DNA of 64,000 nucleotides, from the NCBI GenBank assembly GCA_022559845.1, contig CM040121.1:572806140-572870139 (forward strand). The letters are read 5' to 3'. This DNA is from Amorphophallus konjac (Eukaryota > Streptophyta > Magnoliopsida > Alismatales > Araceae). The translations under genes and the position numbers were made by a program. This document shows positions 1-13,204 of this stretch, one piece after another (position 1 is the first letter of the stretch; every line of letters starts with the position of its first letter). The notes under the pieces are model-generated. The model was not told the DNA's origin and made no database searches. It saw nothing but the letters and a program-made list of their open reading frames with translations.

Positions 1-2664
1 TATTCGTCTTTGGATTGCAGGTGGAAGGCTTGGATCAAAATAGATTCTCAAGGTAAAGGTATGAAAAGTAAAATCTGAAGTACTAACCGTTGTGGGGTTA
101 GCAATCTTAGTGCATGAAGGCTTTCGATCTTGTCATCTAAATTAAGGTAATTCAACCTCGTCAATTCATGCAATGGTATTTTGTCACTTGTTGACACTTT
201 AGGATGACAGGTATTGTTTCAAAACTTGAATTGTCATTCACTAGTCTGCTGTGATGAACTTGTCTAACTGACTTGAGAAGTGTGTATTGAATATTTCTCA
301 TTTTGAATTACACAACCACACCTGAATTTAACTGCATATCTGGTATATCAAATGGCATTTGTGAAAGAGTGGATTGTGTCCACTTAGAAGCATTCTCTAT
401 GCGTTGAGATGGGTCTTCGGACTAAAATCTCCATCTCGTACCAGATTGTGAAAATCGTGACTGGCTTGTGATTGGTGGAGTTATGAATGAATCCTTGAGC
501 TGAGTTCTTTAAATTGAAAATATGTTTCTGATCAAATGATTCAAACATGTAGCTTCTTGATGATTTCTAATTTCAAAACTTGTGAAATGCTCTTGAATAT
601 CTGATTTTGAACAATTCTGTAAATTGGGTTGCATTGCTTAATTTTGATCATTTATGCACCCTTATTCAAAGGCCATGTCATGAAAAATATTGTTGACACA
701 TTAATATAATGTGAATGCTCCAATGTTAAATTTGCCTCAAGGTTTGAAGATCAAGCCCTCCTATACTACATTTGCATCTTGCATTACATGCTCATCTAGG
801 CATAGATTGCACGCATTAGGATGAATTCATGCATTAGCTCAAGTTAGTTCATTCATTTGGTATCAGAAGTTTTGCACCACATTGCATTCTATCTTGGCAT
901 GTTACATTTCATTACTATATGATCAAGTTACATTACATCAGTACTCATGCATTAGTTGCATTCACTTCATTCAATTGGTATCCATTTGTTTGGCATCAAT
1001 TGTATATTTGTATTGCGTGTTGTATACATTCCCTCTGTGTGCTTACTTGATATTATATGCTATTCACCCCATCCCTTGACATTTCTATGGCCTTATGTCT
1101 TTTTGATAAATAATACTGCATTTGAGTTATTATTGGAGTGTTTCATGTCGTACACTCTGGGAGAGTTTATATTTCATAAGTGCATCTATTTAGGGGGAGT
1201 TGCACTGTTATGTATTCATGATATTTTCGGTATACATACTGAATCAAATTCGCACACTTCATGTACAAAAGGTGAAAATGAGTGTTAAAAATAAGGATAT
1301 ATGAATTTCTTTTTAACGCTCTCGAGATGTTAAACTTACTGCATATATGTTAAAGAGACAGTTGAGGAAAAAGCTGTCTACCTATCTTTTTTGAAAAATA
1401 TCGAATGAAAATGAACGGCAGAGCAATGCTAAGTTTCACTGAGTAAACTGGGCACATGTCACCTGAGACGTGATATGGTTCATATCTGAAAAGTGTTGAC
1501 TTGTATCTCTGTTCAAAATGAGGTGAAATAGTTCAGTATTCTGAGTAACCGGGGATTCTGACATGAGCTCCATGCGTCTACTCGCGTAAAAAGGGATTAT
1601 TTGAACCTGATCACTCTTTAAAAATTCTGACTGTCATGTGATATTGGTTGAGTTGAAAAATGATGGTGAAAACTCATTGTGATAGAGCGTAGCCTCCAAT
1701 ACGTTGTTCTCTAAATAAAAGTGCAGTCTGTAAAATGTCTCCTTGTGTTAATCTGAAAATCTGACTATCCATATTGTAACTATCATCCTTCATGTTTCTC
1801 ACTTACACATCTGGAAATTTAATTTAATATGTATTCAGAAAATTGATTGAATGCTTTAGCAATTGCATGAATCTCCTATATAATTACACAACTTCCCATG
1901 TGCTACATATGTGCATTCCGGTTGTCATGACTCTCTTGCATCTTTCTTATACACATTCCCTTCTTATATAAGTACGGGGGAGCTGTGTTGCATGTATATA
2001 TACGTATTGGTTTGATAGCTCTTAATCATCCCACATGTCATCCCTTGCATATATTGCATTTCATGCATTTCAAACCAAAATACAAAAATCAGAAATTTGA
2101 AAACCAACGACAATTCTTTTGGTATGCCCTCCTGCTGTTGCTTGTTGTGAAAATCTGCCATGGGATCTAGATTTTGAATGCTATCATGCTGAACATCTCA
2201 TCTTGTAAACATCTTGCTCCACTGGTTCATATCCCTGAGACCAATCACCACCTTCAAGTGACTATTTTTACTTTGGTTTGTATCATATTGATTGGTGAGA
2301 CTAATTACCAATTGGTCTCCTCTGATTTGAATCATATTGTCTTGTTCGTCCATGATCTGCCCTTGCTTCTTCTGAATTGATAAGATGGGCTTTTGTTGCT
2401 TCAAAGGGAGATAGGTTTGCTCTTCCTCATTTGGCTTCTTCCAACTTGTTGATATTGTTGATCATGTTACAGGGGGAGCAAGACTTGCATTATCCCACTT
2501 TTTGATTATGTCAAAGGGGGAGAAAAATTGATGATTGTGAGTGACAAGGGGATTGTGTGTAACAAGGGGAGAAGAATATTTTGTGCCATTCTGTTATATC
2601 ATCATAAGTTTATCATTAAGTTTGTCATCATCACTAAGTTTGTCATCATCAAAAAGGGGGAGAT
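1..2664 (+). mobile_element. 3' internal region of a Sirevirus-like Ty1/Copia element (partial)
   Basis: AT-rich sequence with no convincing long coding frame on either strand. It ends in a polypurine tract joined directly to a TGTTG... LTR start at 2665. Several similar purine runs precede it (near 1191, 1974, 2471, 2514, 2561). A string of polypurine tracts before the 3' LTR is a known hallmark of the Sirevirus lineage, which also has a long non-coding or envelope-like stretch after pol. Pol itself would lie left of the window, so the lineage call rests on the tracts and LTR style, not on protein domains. Short frames here look like chance. Confidence 0.55.
2651..2664 (+). other. Polypurine tract of the Sirevirus-like element
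   Basis: The run aaaaagggggagat abuts the LTR start tgttgag at 2665. It would prime plus-strand synthesis. It fixes the orientation of the element as plus. Confidence 0.7.
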
Positions 2665-3293
2665 TGTTGAGTTATGGTTTTGATGATTGTTGTAATTGTT
2701 AAGTTATGGTTTTGATGATAACTAAACTTAATGTGTGATTACGTGATGATAATTAAACTTATGGTTGATTACACATGTTCTTGATGATTGTGTTCATTCA
2801 TCTTGTTATTTATGCAGGTTGCATATACTGGTTTTATAAGAGGCAAGAGGTTTCATAACATCTTTAATGTCAACAAGCATACAATTAACCCTGACTATCT
2901 TGCATGCAGGATCAAACTCATGGTAGTCACCTGGTGAACCAAAACTTTGCTCCTCTACATCCCAAAACAGGTGGTATATGTCATTTACTGTCAAGGACGA
3001 TTGGTGAGACTCTCACCTTGTCTTAGCATCGATCTTACCTTGTGTATCTCATATATACACCTCATTCATGCACACTCAACATGAAACCATTCTGGCCATC
3101 GTGCGCCCTCGCCCGCAGATCGACCTGCGCACACTCAACATGAAATGCTCAAATGGTCTAATGCATAAACTAAGTTGAATTCAATCTCAAAATGCATGGA
3201 TTTGATATGGACTTGAAGCTCTTGACTTATGGACATAGTTTTCTGGGCTTAACTACTCATTTTCAGGTTTACCAAAGTCCGGTCGACCTCCGG
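2665..3293 (+). repeat. 3' LTR of Sirevirus-like element, first part
   Basis: Begins TGTTGAGTTATGG right after the polypurine tract and contains repeated ttgatgat phrases, as in Sirevirus LTRs. It is interrupted after 3293 by the Tekay element; bases 3289-3293 (tccgg) are the target site, repeated at 13543-13547. The LTR resumes at 13548. The motif ggtcgacc occurs here near 3281 and again several times just past the insertion, which supports continuity across it. Confidence 0.6.
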
Positions 3294-5968
3294 TGTAACG
3301 ACCCGAGAATCCGATTACCGGGAAGGCCCGATAACCCGAGACTCGTACCGCCACCCACGAGTCCGAAGACTCGGAAGGGTTAAAAGGATGGTGTGGAAAC
3401 TACACAAGTATCACAAATAATTGCAGAAATTAAACAGTTAAAATATTAAGCAGGAAATGAATTTAACATTTTACATGGTCCACAATAAAATAACAACAAC
3501 AGCAACAGTAGTCCACGACTAGTACAGTGACAAGAAAGAAAAGTACAGCTACACGGGGCATCCCCCGGCTCTGACCTCTGGCACTACCTCTGGACACCCG
3601 CACCACGCTTCCGCTGCGCTCCTGACACGCTCCCCGAAGGTGGCGCCTCACCTGAAACACGGTGAAAACACGCAGGGAATGAGTCTCGGAACAAGACTCA
3701 GTAGGGATCACTCGAACCCTACCTCGAAAAACGAGAAACCACTACTCTAGCGGTAGGAAAGTACCTCGGAAAGGAAAGCCCTGTACTCTACAGAACTAGA
3801 CCCTAACGGCACGCAAACCGACACACGTGCCACGGTACGAGAAGACCGAAACTCAACGGTCGAACCGTCAAAACCCGAAGGTCGGAAACACACGACTGAC
3901 AGTCTGACACTCCGTACTCGACAGGAGTACCACCCACTAGAAGCACAGCCGGTAGCGTCCCCTGACGTCTTACACCGCACCGCAGGTGAACCGCCTGACG
4001 TGGTAGGTCCTACCCGAGGCGCGAACACCGTACAAGTAACCACAAACAAGTGACTAGCTGGGGTCACGCCCGTCGACGTGGGTCCAACCGCCCCCAACCA
4101 CGTGTGCACACACAGACCGCGCGTCCCTGGTCTGGCCCTCTGACCGGTTTTCCCCTCAGCCGGACTCTGGCTGCAAGACGTGGGGCCCAACGGTAACCGG
4201 TCCACAAACCGTCTCTAAAGGTCAGCCCGTACACCACTCCCTGGTGCGACTAGCACACGCGTACTAGTAGGCTACGACTAGTGGAGGGTCACTGAAGGAG
4301 TAGACTCTCAAGTTACGGAAAACAACGCCCAAGCCCGACAACGTGTGGGAATCACCCCACGCACTAGTCCCGTCGCACGGAGACCACGGTCGGAGAAAAG
4401 CGAGGTTGCCACCCTCATGGGGCAACACAGGAAGTGGCGGTCTACCCTCAGACCGTCACTGCCAAATGGCGGTCCACTCTAGGGCCGTCACTTGGAAATA
4501 GCGGTCTAAGGCGGACCGTCACACGGCCAGGGGGTAGGGGGAAGCGACGCGCCTACCCTAGTGCGTCGCTTGGAAGCGGCGCACCTAGGCCAGGGCGTCA
4601 CATGGCACCCCACACCCACGAAAACCACAGGGAAAGTAACGCGCTTACCCTGGCGCGTCGCTTGCAAGCAACGCGTCGGGCTCAGTGCGTTACTCGCATG
4701 TGACGCGCCTAGACCAGCGCGTCGCATGGCCCTCACGCTCGGGATGGAAAGGGAAGTGACGCGCCTGCCCCAGCGCGTCGCTTGGCCCATCCACATGGGG
4801 GACAACAGGAAGTAACGCTCCTGCCCCAGTGCGTTACACGCATGTAACGCGCCTATCTCGGTGCGTTACATGGCCTGACCCCCAACGGTCAAAACCCAAC
4901 GGTCGAAAGCATGTGACGGCCCAGCCCAGGGGCGTCACTAGCAAACGGCGGCCAGTCGCAGGACCGCTACAGCCCTTGACCCTAAAGGCCAACACCCAGG
5001 GAAGTAACGCACCCCTCTAGGGGCGTTACAAGCATGTGACGGTCACTGGAGTGACCGTCGCTTGCCCCAGAGCACGCTACGGCGGGAAAACCCCAAAAAC
5101 ACCAACCACGCCCCCGTACCTCCACCGGAGAGGGGGAAAACAAGGGGGAAGACCCCTGGGGACCCCTAGCATGCATCTAAACCACCAAAACATAGAATCA
5201 TGGGCTAAAACCATAGATCGGGCGGCTCACCCCAAAACATGGAAAAACCCCAAAAATGCCCAAACATGCCTCTCTCGGCCTCCCCGCGGCCTACAAACCA
5301 CGGAAAAGAACGGCGAAGAGCTAGGGAACGTCACCCTACCTCAATGGAGCGAATGCTCCGCCGGATCGTCCACGAATCGCGAAGAACGCTTGAAAACCCT
5401 CGTTCTTCCTTAAGCTTCCCACGCTTGCCGCACGCCCCCACGACCGCCTCGCCGCCGCCCACGTCGCCGCGCCGTCGCCCCGCCGCCGTCTGCAGCCGGA
5501 GGGGAGCTCGCCGTGGCCAACCGGGAGGAAGAGAGGGAGAGGGAGGGAGACACGGTGGAGGAGGAAAGAGGAAGAAGAAGAGAGGAAGAAGAAGATGGTG
5601 GGGGAGAGAGAAAAGAAAAAGGGTTTTATAGAAAAACCCGGAAAATCCGTAAAATTCCAAAAAATAGGAAATCACACCCCCGCGATCCTCGGAACGCACC
5701 GGTCGCAACGGTACCACTCGTGTCCGTGTGAACAGCCCGGTTCACCCGCAACGAGCGTCCGAAGAGAAAAGCCGAAACACACACCGGGAATCGGAAAACA
5801 CACGCGGAAAAGCCGCGGAACGCCTCCGGGCCTCCGAAACGACTCCGGATCGCGCCGATCCGAACACGAAAGATGTCCGAAACGAAATTTCGGACACAAC
5901 GGAGCCGGACACTCCGAAAACTAGATCCGGGACCCATAAGAAGGATCCGAAAGGTCCGGGATATTACA
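3294..5968 (-). repeat. 3' LTR of the Tekay element
   Basis: On the minus strand it starts TGTAATATCCCGG and ends GGTCGTTACA. It is the downstream copy in element orientation, next to the polypurine tract at 5969. A TATA-like CTATAAAAC lies at 5623-5631 on the minus strand, about 340 bases into the LTR. A CT-rich segment follows, then a long hairpin array (4430-5070). Confidence 0.95.
4430..5070. repeat. Array of short hairpins in the Tekay 3' LTR
   Basis: About a dozen imperfect inverted repeats of ~25-30 bp, spaced ~40 bp apart. Clear examples are gtaacgc at 4812-4818 paired with gcgttac at 4831-4837; gtaacgc at 4844-4850 with gcgttac at 4863-4869; and gtgacgcgc at 4756-4764 with gcgcgtcgc ending at 4781, which needs one G-U pair. 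Stems differ from hairpin to hairpin but stay complementary. The identical array in the other LTR is at about 12003-12640. Confidence 0.85.
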
Positions 5969-5982
5969 GCCCTCCCCCCTTA
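5969..5982 (-). other. Polypurine tract of the Tekay element
   Basis: On the minus strand this reads aaggggggagggc and abuts the LTR start at 5968. Position and composition are those of a plus-strand primer tract. Confidence 0.85.
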
Positions 5983-6035
5983 AGGAATTTCGTCCTCGAA
6001 ATTGAGAACAACCCAAGGGGAAAGAAGAGGAAGAC

Positions 6036-9000
6036 TCACTCAAACAGGTACGGGAACTGCTGACGCATCTCGTCCTCACGTTCCCACGAAGCCTCACCAC
6101 CAGAGTGTCGTTGCCACACGACTTTTACCAAGGGAATGACCTTGTTCCGCAGGCGCTGCTCTCGCCTATCCTCCACGCGGATCGGAAACTCTGGGAGAGA
6201 AAGATCTGGAGTCACCTCAGGCCAAACGGAAAACTCGAGCACATGAGAGTCATCGGGCATATACTTCCGCAACATAGAGACGTGGAACACGTCATGCACC
6301 GACGCCAACTCAGAGGGTAACTGCAACCGGTAAGCAACCTCACCGATGCGCTCCACAATCGCGAAAGGACCAATATAGCGGGGACTCAGCTTCCCACGCC
6401 GTCCAAACCGCATCACCCCCTTCATCGGAGAAACTCTCAAGAACACATGATCGCCCACGGCGAACTCGAGGGGCTGCCGCCTACGGTCAGCATAGCTCTT
6501 CTGCCGACTCTGGGCCGCCAACATGTTCTGACGAACCAGGTGCACAACCTCCACACATTGCTGCACCAATTCCGGTCCCGTCAAAACACGCTCACCCACC
6601 TCAAACCAATCAAGTGGAGTCCGACAAGGACGCCCATACAATGCCTCATAAGGAGCCATGCCGATGCTCGAATGAAAGCTGTTGTTATAGGCAAACTCCA
6701 CTAACGGTAGGTGACGAATCCAACTCCCCTGCCACTCCAGGCAGCAGGATCTCAGCATGTCCTCCAAAGTCTGAATGGTCCTCTCAGACTGGCCATCCGA
6801 CTGTGGATGATACGCCGAGCTAAATGCCAACTCCGTGCCAAGAGCTCGCTGGAAACTCCTCCAGAATCCAGAAGTGAAGCGCGGATCCCGATCCGACACG
6901 ATCGAAATGGGAACCCCATGCAACGGAACGATCCGCTCCACATAAAGACGAGCCAACTTAGGCACGCTCCAGCTGACCTTGACCGGTAGCAACCGCGTCA
7001 CCTTCGTCAGCCGATCCACCAGCAACCAAATACTGTCCTGCCCAGTCGGGGTTCTGGGCAACCCCACCACAAAATCCGTGGTCACATGGTCCCACTTCCA
7101 AGCAGGAACATCCAAGGGCTGGAGAGTACCGCCTGGTCGCTGATGCTCCGCCTTCACTTGCTGACAGATCAGGCACCTGGCCACAAACTCGGCCACATCT
7201 CTCTTCATGCCAGGCCACCAGAACTGCCTCCGCAAGTTCCGATACATCTTCGTCGCACCCGGGTGCACAGTGTACCTGCTCCCATGAGCCTCGCGTAACA
7301 CCGCACGACGAACCTGCTCCTCCCCTGGGACGTACAGCCTGCCACGAAACCTCGCAGCACCGTCCTCGCCAAGCTCCACATCAGCTATCGCCAAAATCCG
7401 GGGCAACTCAGGGTCCGCATGCTGAGCCTCTGTCACCTGACGACGGATAGCAGGAGTGACAGTCAGACTCGCAAGCACTGCCAACCCTGGCTTCTGGGGA
7501 ATCTTGAGCCTGAAAGATACTTCGGGCACCTGTTCCCAGAGCCTCCACTTCCTCAGCATCAAGGTACTGACCGCAACCTTCCTACTCAAGGCATCGGCGA
7601 CGACATTCATCCTGCCCGGCTGATAAGACAGGGTGAAGTCATAGTCCTTCATGAACTCCATCCAACGCCTTTGTCTGAGGTTCAGATCTCTCTGCGAGAA
7701 CACATACCTCAGACTCTGATGGTCAGTGAACACCTCGAACTTCTCACCGTACAGATAATGCCTCCAGATCTTCAGCGCGAAGATCACTGCCGCCAACTCA
7801 AGGTCATGGGTAGGGTAGTTCTCCTCATGGGGCTTTAGCTGCCGAGATGCATAAGCCACCACTCTACCATGCTGCATCAGAACAGCACCCAATCCAACGC
7901 CGGAAGCATCTGTACACACCACAAAACCTCCCGATCCAGAAGGCAAAACCAACACCGGAGCCGAGGTGAGCAACCTCTTCAGTTCCCTAAAGCTCTGCTC
8001 ACACTCCTCGGACCAGACGAAAGGCACATCCTTCCGCGTGAGCCTCGTCATCGGGGTCGCAATGCGGGAAAAATCCTGGATAAACCGGCGATAATAACCC
8101 GCAAGCCCCAAGAAACTCCGGATCTCCGTCACCGACCTCGGCCTCGGCCACTGCATCACGGCCTCGACCTTGGCGGGATCCACGGAAATGCCATCACCAG
8201 AAATCACGTGCCCCAGAAAGTGCACCTCGCTGAGCCAAAACTCGCACTTGCTGAGCTTCGCATACAACTGGTGATCTCGCAACGTCTGCAGCACCACACC
8301 CAAATGGTACGCATGCTCCTCGGCAGACTGCGAATAAACAAGGATGTCATCCACGAAGATGACCACGAACTGGTCCAAATACGGGTGGAACACCCTCTGC
8401 ATCAAGTCCATGAAGGCTGCTGGGGCATTGGTGAGCCCAAACGGCATCACCAGAAACTCATAATGCCCGTACCTCGTACTGAACGCAGTCTTCTCCACAT
8501 CGGACTCGCGAATTCTCAGCTGATAGTAACCGGACCGCAAATCAACCCGCGAGAACACTCGCGCAGACTGCAGCTGGTCGAACAAATCATCAATCCGCGG
8601 CAACGGATACTTGTTCTTAACGGTCACTTCATTCAGCTGCCGATAGTCAATGCACAGCCGCAGACTACCGTCCTTCTTCTTCACAAACAGCACGGGCGCA
8701 CCCCAAGGGGAAAAGCTCGGACGAATATACCCCTTGGCCAACAGCTCCTGCAACTGCGCCCTCAACTCCCTCAACTCAGCGGGGGCCATACGGTAGGGAG
8801 CCTTCGCCAAAGGTCCCGTACCAGGCACAACCTCGATCACGAAATCGATCTCCCGCTGGGGAGGTAATCCAGGCAACTCCTCAGGAAAAACATCGGGAAA
8901 CTCGCACACCACCGCAATGTCCTCGACATTCGGCTCCATCCGGTCAGACACAACCACTGACGCGAGAAAACCCTGGCAACCTGAATCAAGCAATCGACGG

Positions 9001-10703
9001 GCTCGAATAGCAGAGATAAGAAATCGAGAAGAGGTGGAACGGATACCTTGGAAATAGAAGGTCCTCTTGCTCGGATGCTGGAAGTAGACCCTCTTCATTC
9101 CACAATCCACCACCGCTCTATGAGTCTCGAGCCAATCCATGCCTAGAATCACATCATAATCCCGAAGCTGCAACGCATACAACCTGCCTGGCATACTCCG
9201 TCCATCGATCCACACCGGAACCTGGTCGAAGCAATACGGAGTGACCATAAAGTCACCCGAAGGCAACTCCACAGCCAAATCACAGGACAACTGGGTCACC
9301 GGCTCCTCGACGCTCGACGCGAAATCCTCCGAAATAAACGAATGAGACGCGCCAGAATCAAATAAAACCCGAGCCGCACAACCCAAAATCTGAACGGTAC
9401 CTTCCACGAGCTGCGACGCTACTGCCTCTGCCCTGGTCAAGTGCGTGATCTGGCCACGAGCTCTCTGCCTGCCTCCCACACTAGCTGACCTGGGTAGCGG
9501 CGGATACTGTCCCTGCTGCTGCTGCTGCTGGGAAACCTGCTGCTGCGGCGGCCTCTGAGGACAGTCACGCGCCATGTGCCCTGGCTGGTCACACCGAAAA
9601 CAGATGATCGGCGCCGTGCACTGCCTGCCTGGGTGGGTCTCACTACACCGTGGACAAGGTCCTCGCGATCCACCCACCGATCCCTGTCGCTGCAAAGGAA
9701 ACGGCTGCTGCACACTGCCCGATGAAGCCTGCCCCTGATCTCTGGACTTCTTCTTGCCGAACCCCTTCTTGAAGAACTTCTTGACCTTCGAGCCGAAGGA
9801 CGCAGATCCTGTCACCGAAGCTGCATGTGCCGGCACTCCTGAACCACCCGACGCAGACTGAAAGAAACCCTGCTGCTGAGTAGCCGACTGCTGGCTGCGA
9901 CCTGACACAGACTGCCCCTGGCTGATCGGTCCTCGAGTCCTCTGCATATCCATCTCCAAGGAAATCGCAACACGAGACGCCGTCTCGAGATCAGTGGCCC
10001 CATTCGCGATCAGATGGTGCCTCAGCTCCAGCCTCAAGCCCTGCACAAACTGCGTCGTCCTCACCCTCTCATGCTCCATGATATGAGGTGCGTACCGACC
10101 CAGCTCGACAAATCGGGCCCTGTACTGCAACACGGACATGTCACCCTGCACCAGCTCCAGAAACTCCCGCATCCGCTGCGTAGCAACAACATCTGGACAG
10201 TACGTACGCTCGAAAGCACTGACAAAGTCATCCCACTCGACCTGCTCAAGTGGACGAAGCTGAAAGGACGTCTTCCACTCGGAAGACCACCACCTCCGAG
10301 CCGTACCCTGCAACTGGTTGTAGGCCAACACCACTCTGTCCTCGACAGCACTCTTCGCAGAACTGAACACCCGCTCCATCTCATCAAGCCAATCACGAGC
10401 CGCATCAGGGTCTGCCTGGCCGCTAAAGTAAGGTGGATGGAACTGCATGAAGTCCCTCACTGCTCGGCCTGGCCCACCCCTGACTGACGAGCCCTCACCG
10501 GCCTCTCCGCCGAACTGCTGAGCCATGAGATGGTACATGCCACGGAGAAAACCCTCGGCCCCCGGAGCCCTCGCAGCATCCGCGGCCTCGGTAGCTCCCG
10601 GAACTCTGCTATGCTCCTCCTGGTCCCTCTGGACCCCCTGCTGGATCTCCTGACCTCCAGCCGACTGCCCCTGCTGAGAGCGAGAACTTCTCCTCGGCGC
10701 CAT
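6036..10703 (-). CDS. Gag-Pol polyprotein of a Tekay-type chromovirus
   Basis: A single open frame, 1,574 codons if read from 10760. The likely start is the ATG at 10703 (MAPRRSSR), giving ~1,555 residues, because the first 19 codons look like leader. In the longer numbering: gag about 100-270; CCHC zinc knuckle 387-400 ([14 protein letters not shown]) with a knuckle-like CxxC segment just before it; aspartic protease DSGA at ~468; reverse transcriptase ~650-870 with FVDD at 802-805; RNase H ~945-1060 with D951; integrase HHCC H1159, H1166, C1196, C1199 and catalytic D1229, D1290, E1326 (D-35-E spacing). The C-terminus (~1515-1570) resembles a chromodomain-like tail ([16 protein letters not shown]), typical of chromoviruses and thought to guide integration into heterochromatin. 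No stop or frameshift is visible. It makes the element's capsid and replication enzymes. Confidence 0.95.
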   Translation of the reverse strand: MAPRRSSRSQQGQSAGGQEIQQGVQRDQEEHSRVPGATEAADAARAPGAEGFLRGMYHLMAQQFGGEAGEGSSVRGGPGRAVRDFMQFHPPYFSGQADPDAARDWLDEMERVFSSAKSAVEDRVVLAYNQLQGTARRWWSSEWKTSFQLRPLEQVEWDDFVSAFERTYCPDVVATQRMREFLELVQGDMSVLQYRARFVELGRYAPHIMEHERVRTTQFVQGLRLELRHHLIANGATDLETASRVAISLEMDMQRTRGPISQGQSVSGRSQQSATQQQGFFQSASGGSGVPAHAASVTGSASFGSKVKKFFKKGFGKKKSRDQGQASSGSVQQPFPLQRQGSVGGSRGPCPRCSETHPGRQCTAPIICFRCDQPGHMARDCPQRPPQQQVSQQQQQQGQYPPLPRSASVGGRQRARGQITHLTRAEAVASQLVEGTVQILGCAARVLFDSGASHSFISEDFASSVEEPVTQLSCDLAVELPSGDFMVTPYCFDQVPVWIDGRSMPGRLYALQLRDYDVILGMDWLETHRAVVDCGMKRVYFQHPSKRTFYFQGIRSTSSRFLISAIRARRLLDSGCQGFLASVVVSDRMEPNVEDIAVVCEFPDVFPEELPGLPPQREIDFVIEVVPGTGPLAKAPYRMAPAELRELRAQLQELLAKGYIRPSFSPWGAPVLFVKKKDGSLRLCIDYRQLNEVTVKNKYPLPRIDDLFDQLQSARVFSRVDLRSGYYQLRIRESDVEKTAFSTRYGHYEFLVMPFGLTNAPAAFMDLMQRVFHPYLDQFVVIFVDDILVYSQSAEEHAYHLGVVLQTLRDHQLYAKLSKCEFWLSEVHFLGHVISGDGISVDPAKVEAVMQWPRPRSVTEIRSFLGLAGYYRRFIQDFSRIATPMTRLTRKDVPFVWSEECEQSFRELKRLLTSAPVLVLPSGSGGFVVCTDASGVGLGAVLMQHGRVVAYASRQLKPHEENYPTHDLELAAVIFALKIWRHYLYGEKFEVFTDHQSLRYVFSQRDLNLRQRRWMEFMKDYDFTLSYQPGRMNVVADALSRKVAVSTLMLRKWRLWEQVPEVSFRLKIPQKPGLAVLASLTVTPAIRRQVTEAQHADPELPRILAIADVELGEDGAARFRGRLYVPGEEQVRRAVLREAHGSRYTVHPGATKMYRNLRRQFWWPGMKRDVAEFVARCLICQQVKAEHQRPGGTLQPLDVPAWKWDHVTTDFVVGLPRTPTGQDSIWLLVDRLTKVTRLLPVKVSWSVPKLARLYVERIVPLHGVPISIVSDRDPRFTSGFWRSFQRALGTELAFSSAYHPQSDGQSERTIQTLEDMLRSCCLEWQGSWIRHLPLVEFAYNNSFHSSIGMAPYEALYGRPCRTPLDWFEVGERVLTGPELVQQCVEVVHLVRQNMLAAQSRQKSYADRRRQPLEFAVGDHVFLRVSPMKGVMRFGRRGKLSPRYIGPFAIVERIGEVAYRLQLPSELASVHDVFHVSMLRKYMPDDSHVLEFSVWPEVTPDLSLPEFPIRVEDRREQRLRNKVIPLVKVVWQRHSGGEASWEREDEMRQQFPYLFE

Positions 10704-10853
10704 ACTCGCTCCTGAAGCACAAGACAGAAAACACACAAACGGCAAGGTCAAAATAAACACACGGTGCCCAATGCCAGCGTCATCTGTACATCATCGTTGT
10801 GGACTAGTGGACCAATACAATTACCTATGATTCTCATGTAATTCCACAACCGC

Positions 10854-10865
10854 GCTCTGATACCA
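10854..10865 (-). other. Primer-binding site (initiator tRNA-Met) of the Tekay element
   Basis: On the minus strand it reads TGGTATCAGAGC, complementary to the 3' end of plant initiator tRNA-Met, two bases inside the 5' LTR. The leader between it and the polyprotein start is ~150 bp with no other gene. Confidence 0.93.
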
Positions 10866-12002
10866 GCTGTAACGACCCGAGAATCCGATTACCGGGAAGG
10901 CCCGATAACCCGAGACTCGTACCGCCACCCACGAGTCCGAAGACTCGGAAGGGTTAAAAGGATGGTGTGGAAACTACACAAGTATCACAAATAATTGCAG
11001 AAATTAAACAGTTATAATATTAAGCAGGAAATGAATTTAACATTTTACATGGTCCACAATAAAATAACAACAACAGCAACAGTAGTCCACGACTAGTACA
11101 GTGACAAGAAAGAAAAGTACAGCTACACGGGGCATCCCCCGGCTCTGACCTCTGGCACTACCTCTGGACACCCGCACCACGCTTCCGCTGCGCTCCTGAC
11201 ACGCTCCCCGAAGGTGGCGCCTCACCTGAAACACGGTGAAAACACGCAGGGAATGAGTCTCGGAACAAGACTCAGTAGGGATCACTCGAACCCTACCTCG
11301 AAAAACGAGAAACCACTACTCTAGCGGTAGGAAAGTACCTCGGAAAGGAAAGCCCTGTACTCTACAGAACTAGACCCTAACGGCACGCAAACCGACACAC
11401 GTGCCACGGTACGAGAAGACCGAAACTCAACGGTCGAACCGTCAAAACCCGAAGGTCGGAAACACACGACTGACAGTCTGACACTCCGTACTCGACAGGA
11501 GTACCACCCACTAGAAGCACAGCCGGTAGCGTCCCCTGACGTCTTACACCGCACCGCAGGTGAACCGCCTGACGTGGTAGGTCCTACCCGAGGCGCGAAC
11601 ACCGTACAAGTAACCACAAACAAGTGACTAGCTGGGGTCACGCCCGTCGACGTGGGTCCAACCGCCCCCAACCACGTGTGCACACACAGACCGCGCGTCC
11701 CTGGTCTGGCCCTCTGACCGGTTTTCCCCTCAGCCGGACTCTGGCTGCAAGACGTGGGGCCCAACGGTAACCGGTCCACAAACCGTCTCTAAAGGTCAGC
11801 CCGTACACCACTCCCTGGTGCGACTAGCACACGCGTACTAGTAGGCTACGACTAGTGGAGGGTCACTGAAGGAGTAGACTCTCAAGTTACGGAAAACAAC
11901 GCCCAAGCCCGACAACGTGTGGGAATCACCCCACGCACTAGTCCCGTCGCACGGAGACCACGGTCGGAGAAAAGCGAGGTTGCCACCCTCATGGGGCAAC
12001 AC

Positions 12003-12640
12003 AGGAAGTGGCGGTCTACCCTCAGACCGTCACTGCCAAATGGCGGTCCACTCTAGGGCCGTCACTTGGAAATAGCGGTCTAAGGCGACCGTCACACGGC
12101 CAGGGGGTAGGGGGAAGCGACGCGCCTACCCTAGTGCGTCGCTTGGAAGCGGCGCACCTAGGCCAGGGCGTCACATGGCACCCCACACCCACGAAAACCA
12201 CAGGGAAAGTAACGCGCTTACCCTGGCGCGTCGCTTGCAAGCAACGCGTCGGGCTCAGTGCGTTACTCGCATGTGACGCGCCTAGACCAGCGCGTCGCAT
12301 GGCCCTCACGCTCGGGATGGAAAGGGAAGTGACGCGCCTGCCCCAGCGCGTCGCTTGGCCCATCCACATGGGGGACAACAGGAAGTAACGCTCCTGCCCC
12401 AGTGCGTTACACGCATGTAACGCGCCTATCTCGGTGCGTTACATGGCCTGACCCCCAACGGTCAAAACCCAACGGTCGAAAGCATGTGACGGCCCAGCCC
12501 AGGGGCGTCACTAGCAAACGGCGGCCAGTCGCAGGACCGCTACAGCCCTTGACCCTAAAGGCCAACACCCAGGGAAGTAACGCACCCCTCTAGGGGCGTT
12601 ACAAGCATGTGACGGTCACTGGAGTGACCGTCGCTTGCCC
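12003..12640. repeat. Array of short hairpins in the Tekay 5' LTR
   Basis: Same array as at 4430-5070, one base shorter at the start of the series. In element orientation it begins ~525 bases after the predicted transcription start, so it should lie in the untranslated leader of the genomic RNA. Confidence 0.85.
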
Positions 12641-13195
12641 CAGAGCACGCTACGGCGGGAAAACCCCAAAAACACCAACCACGCCCCCGTACCTCCACCG
12701 GAGAGGGGGAAAACAAGGGGGAAGACCCCTGGGGACCCCTAGCATGCATCTAAACCACCAAAACATAGAATCATGGGCTAAAACCATAGATCGGGCGGCT
12801 CACCCCAAAACATGGAAAAACCCCAAAAATGCCCAAACATGCCTCTCTCGGCCTCCCCGCGGCCTACAAACCACGGAAAAGAACGGCGAAGAGCTAGGGA
12901 ACGTCACCCTACCTCAATGGAGCGAATGCTCCGCCGGATCGTCCACGAATCGCGAAGAACGCTTGAAAACCCTCGTTCTTCCTTAAGCTTCCCACGCTTG
13001 CCGCACGCCCCCACGACCGCCTCGCCGCCGCCCACGTCGCCGCGCCGTCGCCCCGCCGCCGTCTGCAGCCGGAGGGGAGCTCGCCGTGGCCAACCGGGAG
13101 GAAGAGAGGGAGAGGGAGGGAGACACGGTGGAGGAGGAAAGAGGAAGAAGAAGAGAGGAAGAAGAAGATGGTGGGGGAGAGAGAAAAGAAAAAGG

Positions 13196-13204
13196 GTTTT
13201 ATAG
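13196..13204 (-). promoter_or_regulatory. TATA box of the Tekay 5' LTR
   Basis: CTATAAAAC on the minus strand, 338 bases from the LTR start, followed in element orientation by a CT-rich stretch typical of plant retroelement leaders. Transcription start is inferred ~30 bases further on. Confidence 0.7.

Noticed and set aside
882..2404. Several 60-110-codon frames in the first 2.4 kb
   Set aside because: AT-rich, no domain, found on both strands at chance length.
5239..5717. Overlapping Arg/Glu-rich and Pro/Phe-rich frames in the Tekay LTR
   Set aside because: They come from the purine-rich (CT-rich on the sense strand) leader tract, and identical ones recur at 12812-13290 because the LTR is repeated.
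7869..8867. 332-codon plus-strand frame opposite the Tekay pol
   Set aside because: It is the reverse strand of RT and protease coding sequence. Its composition follows the GC-rich sense codons and no domain is visible.
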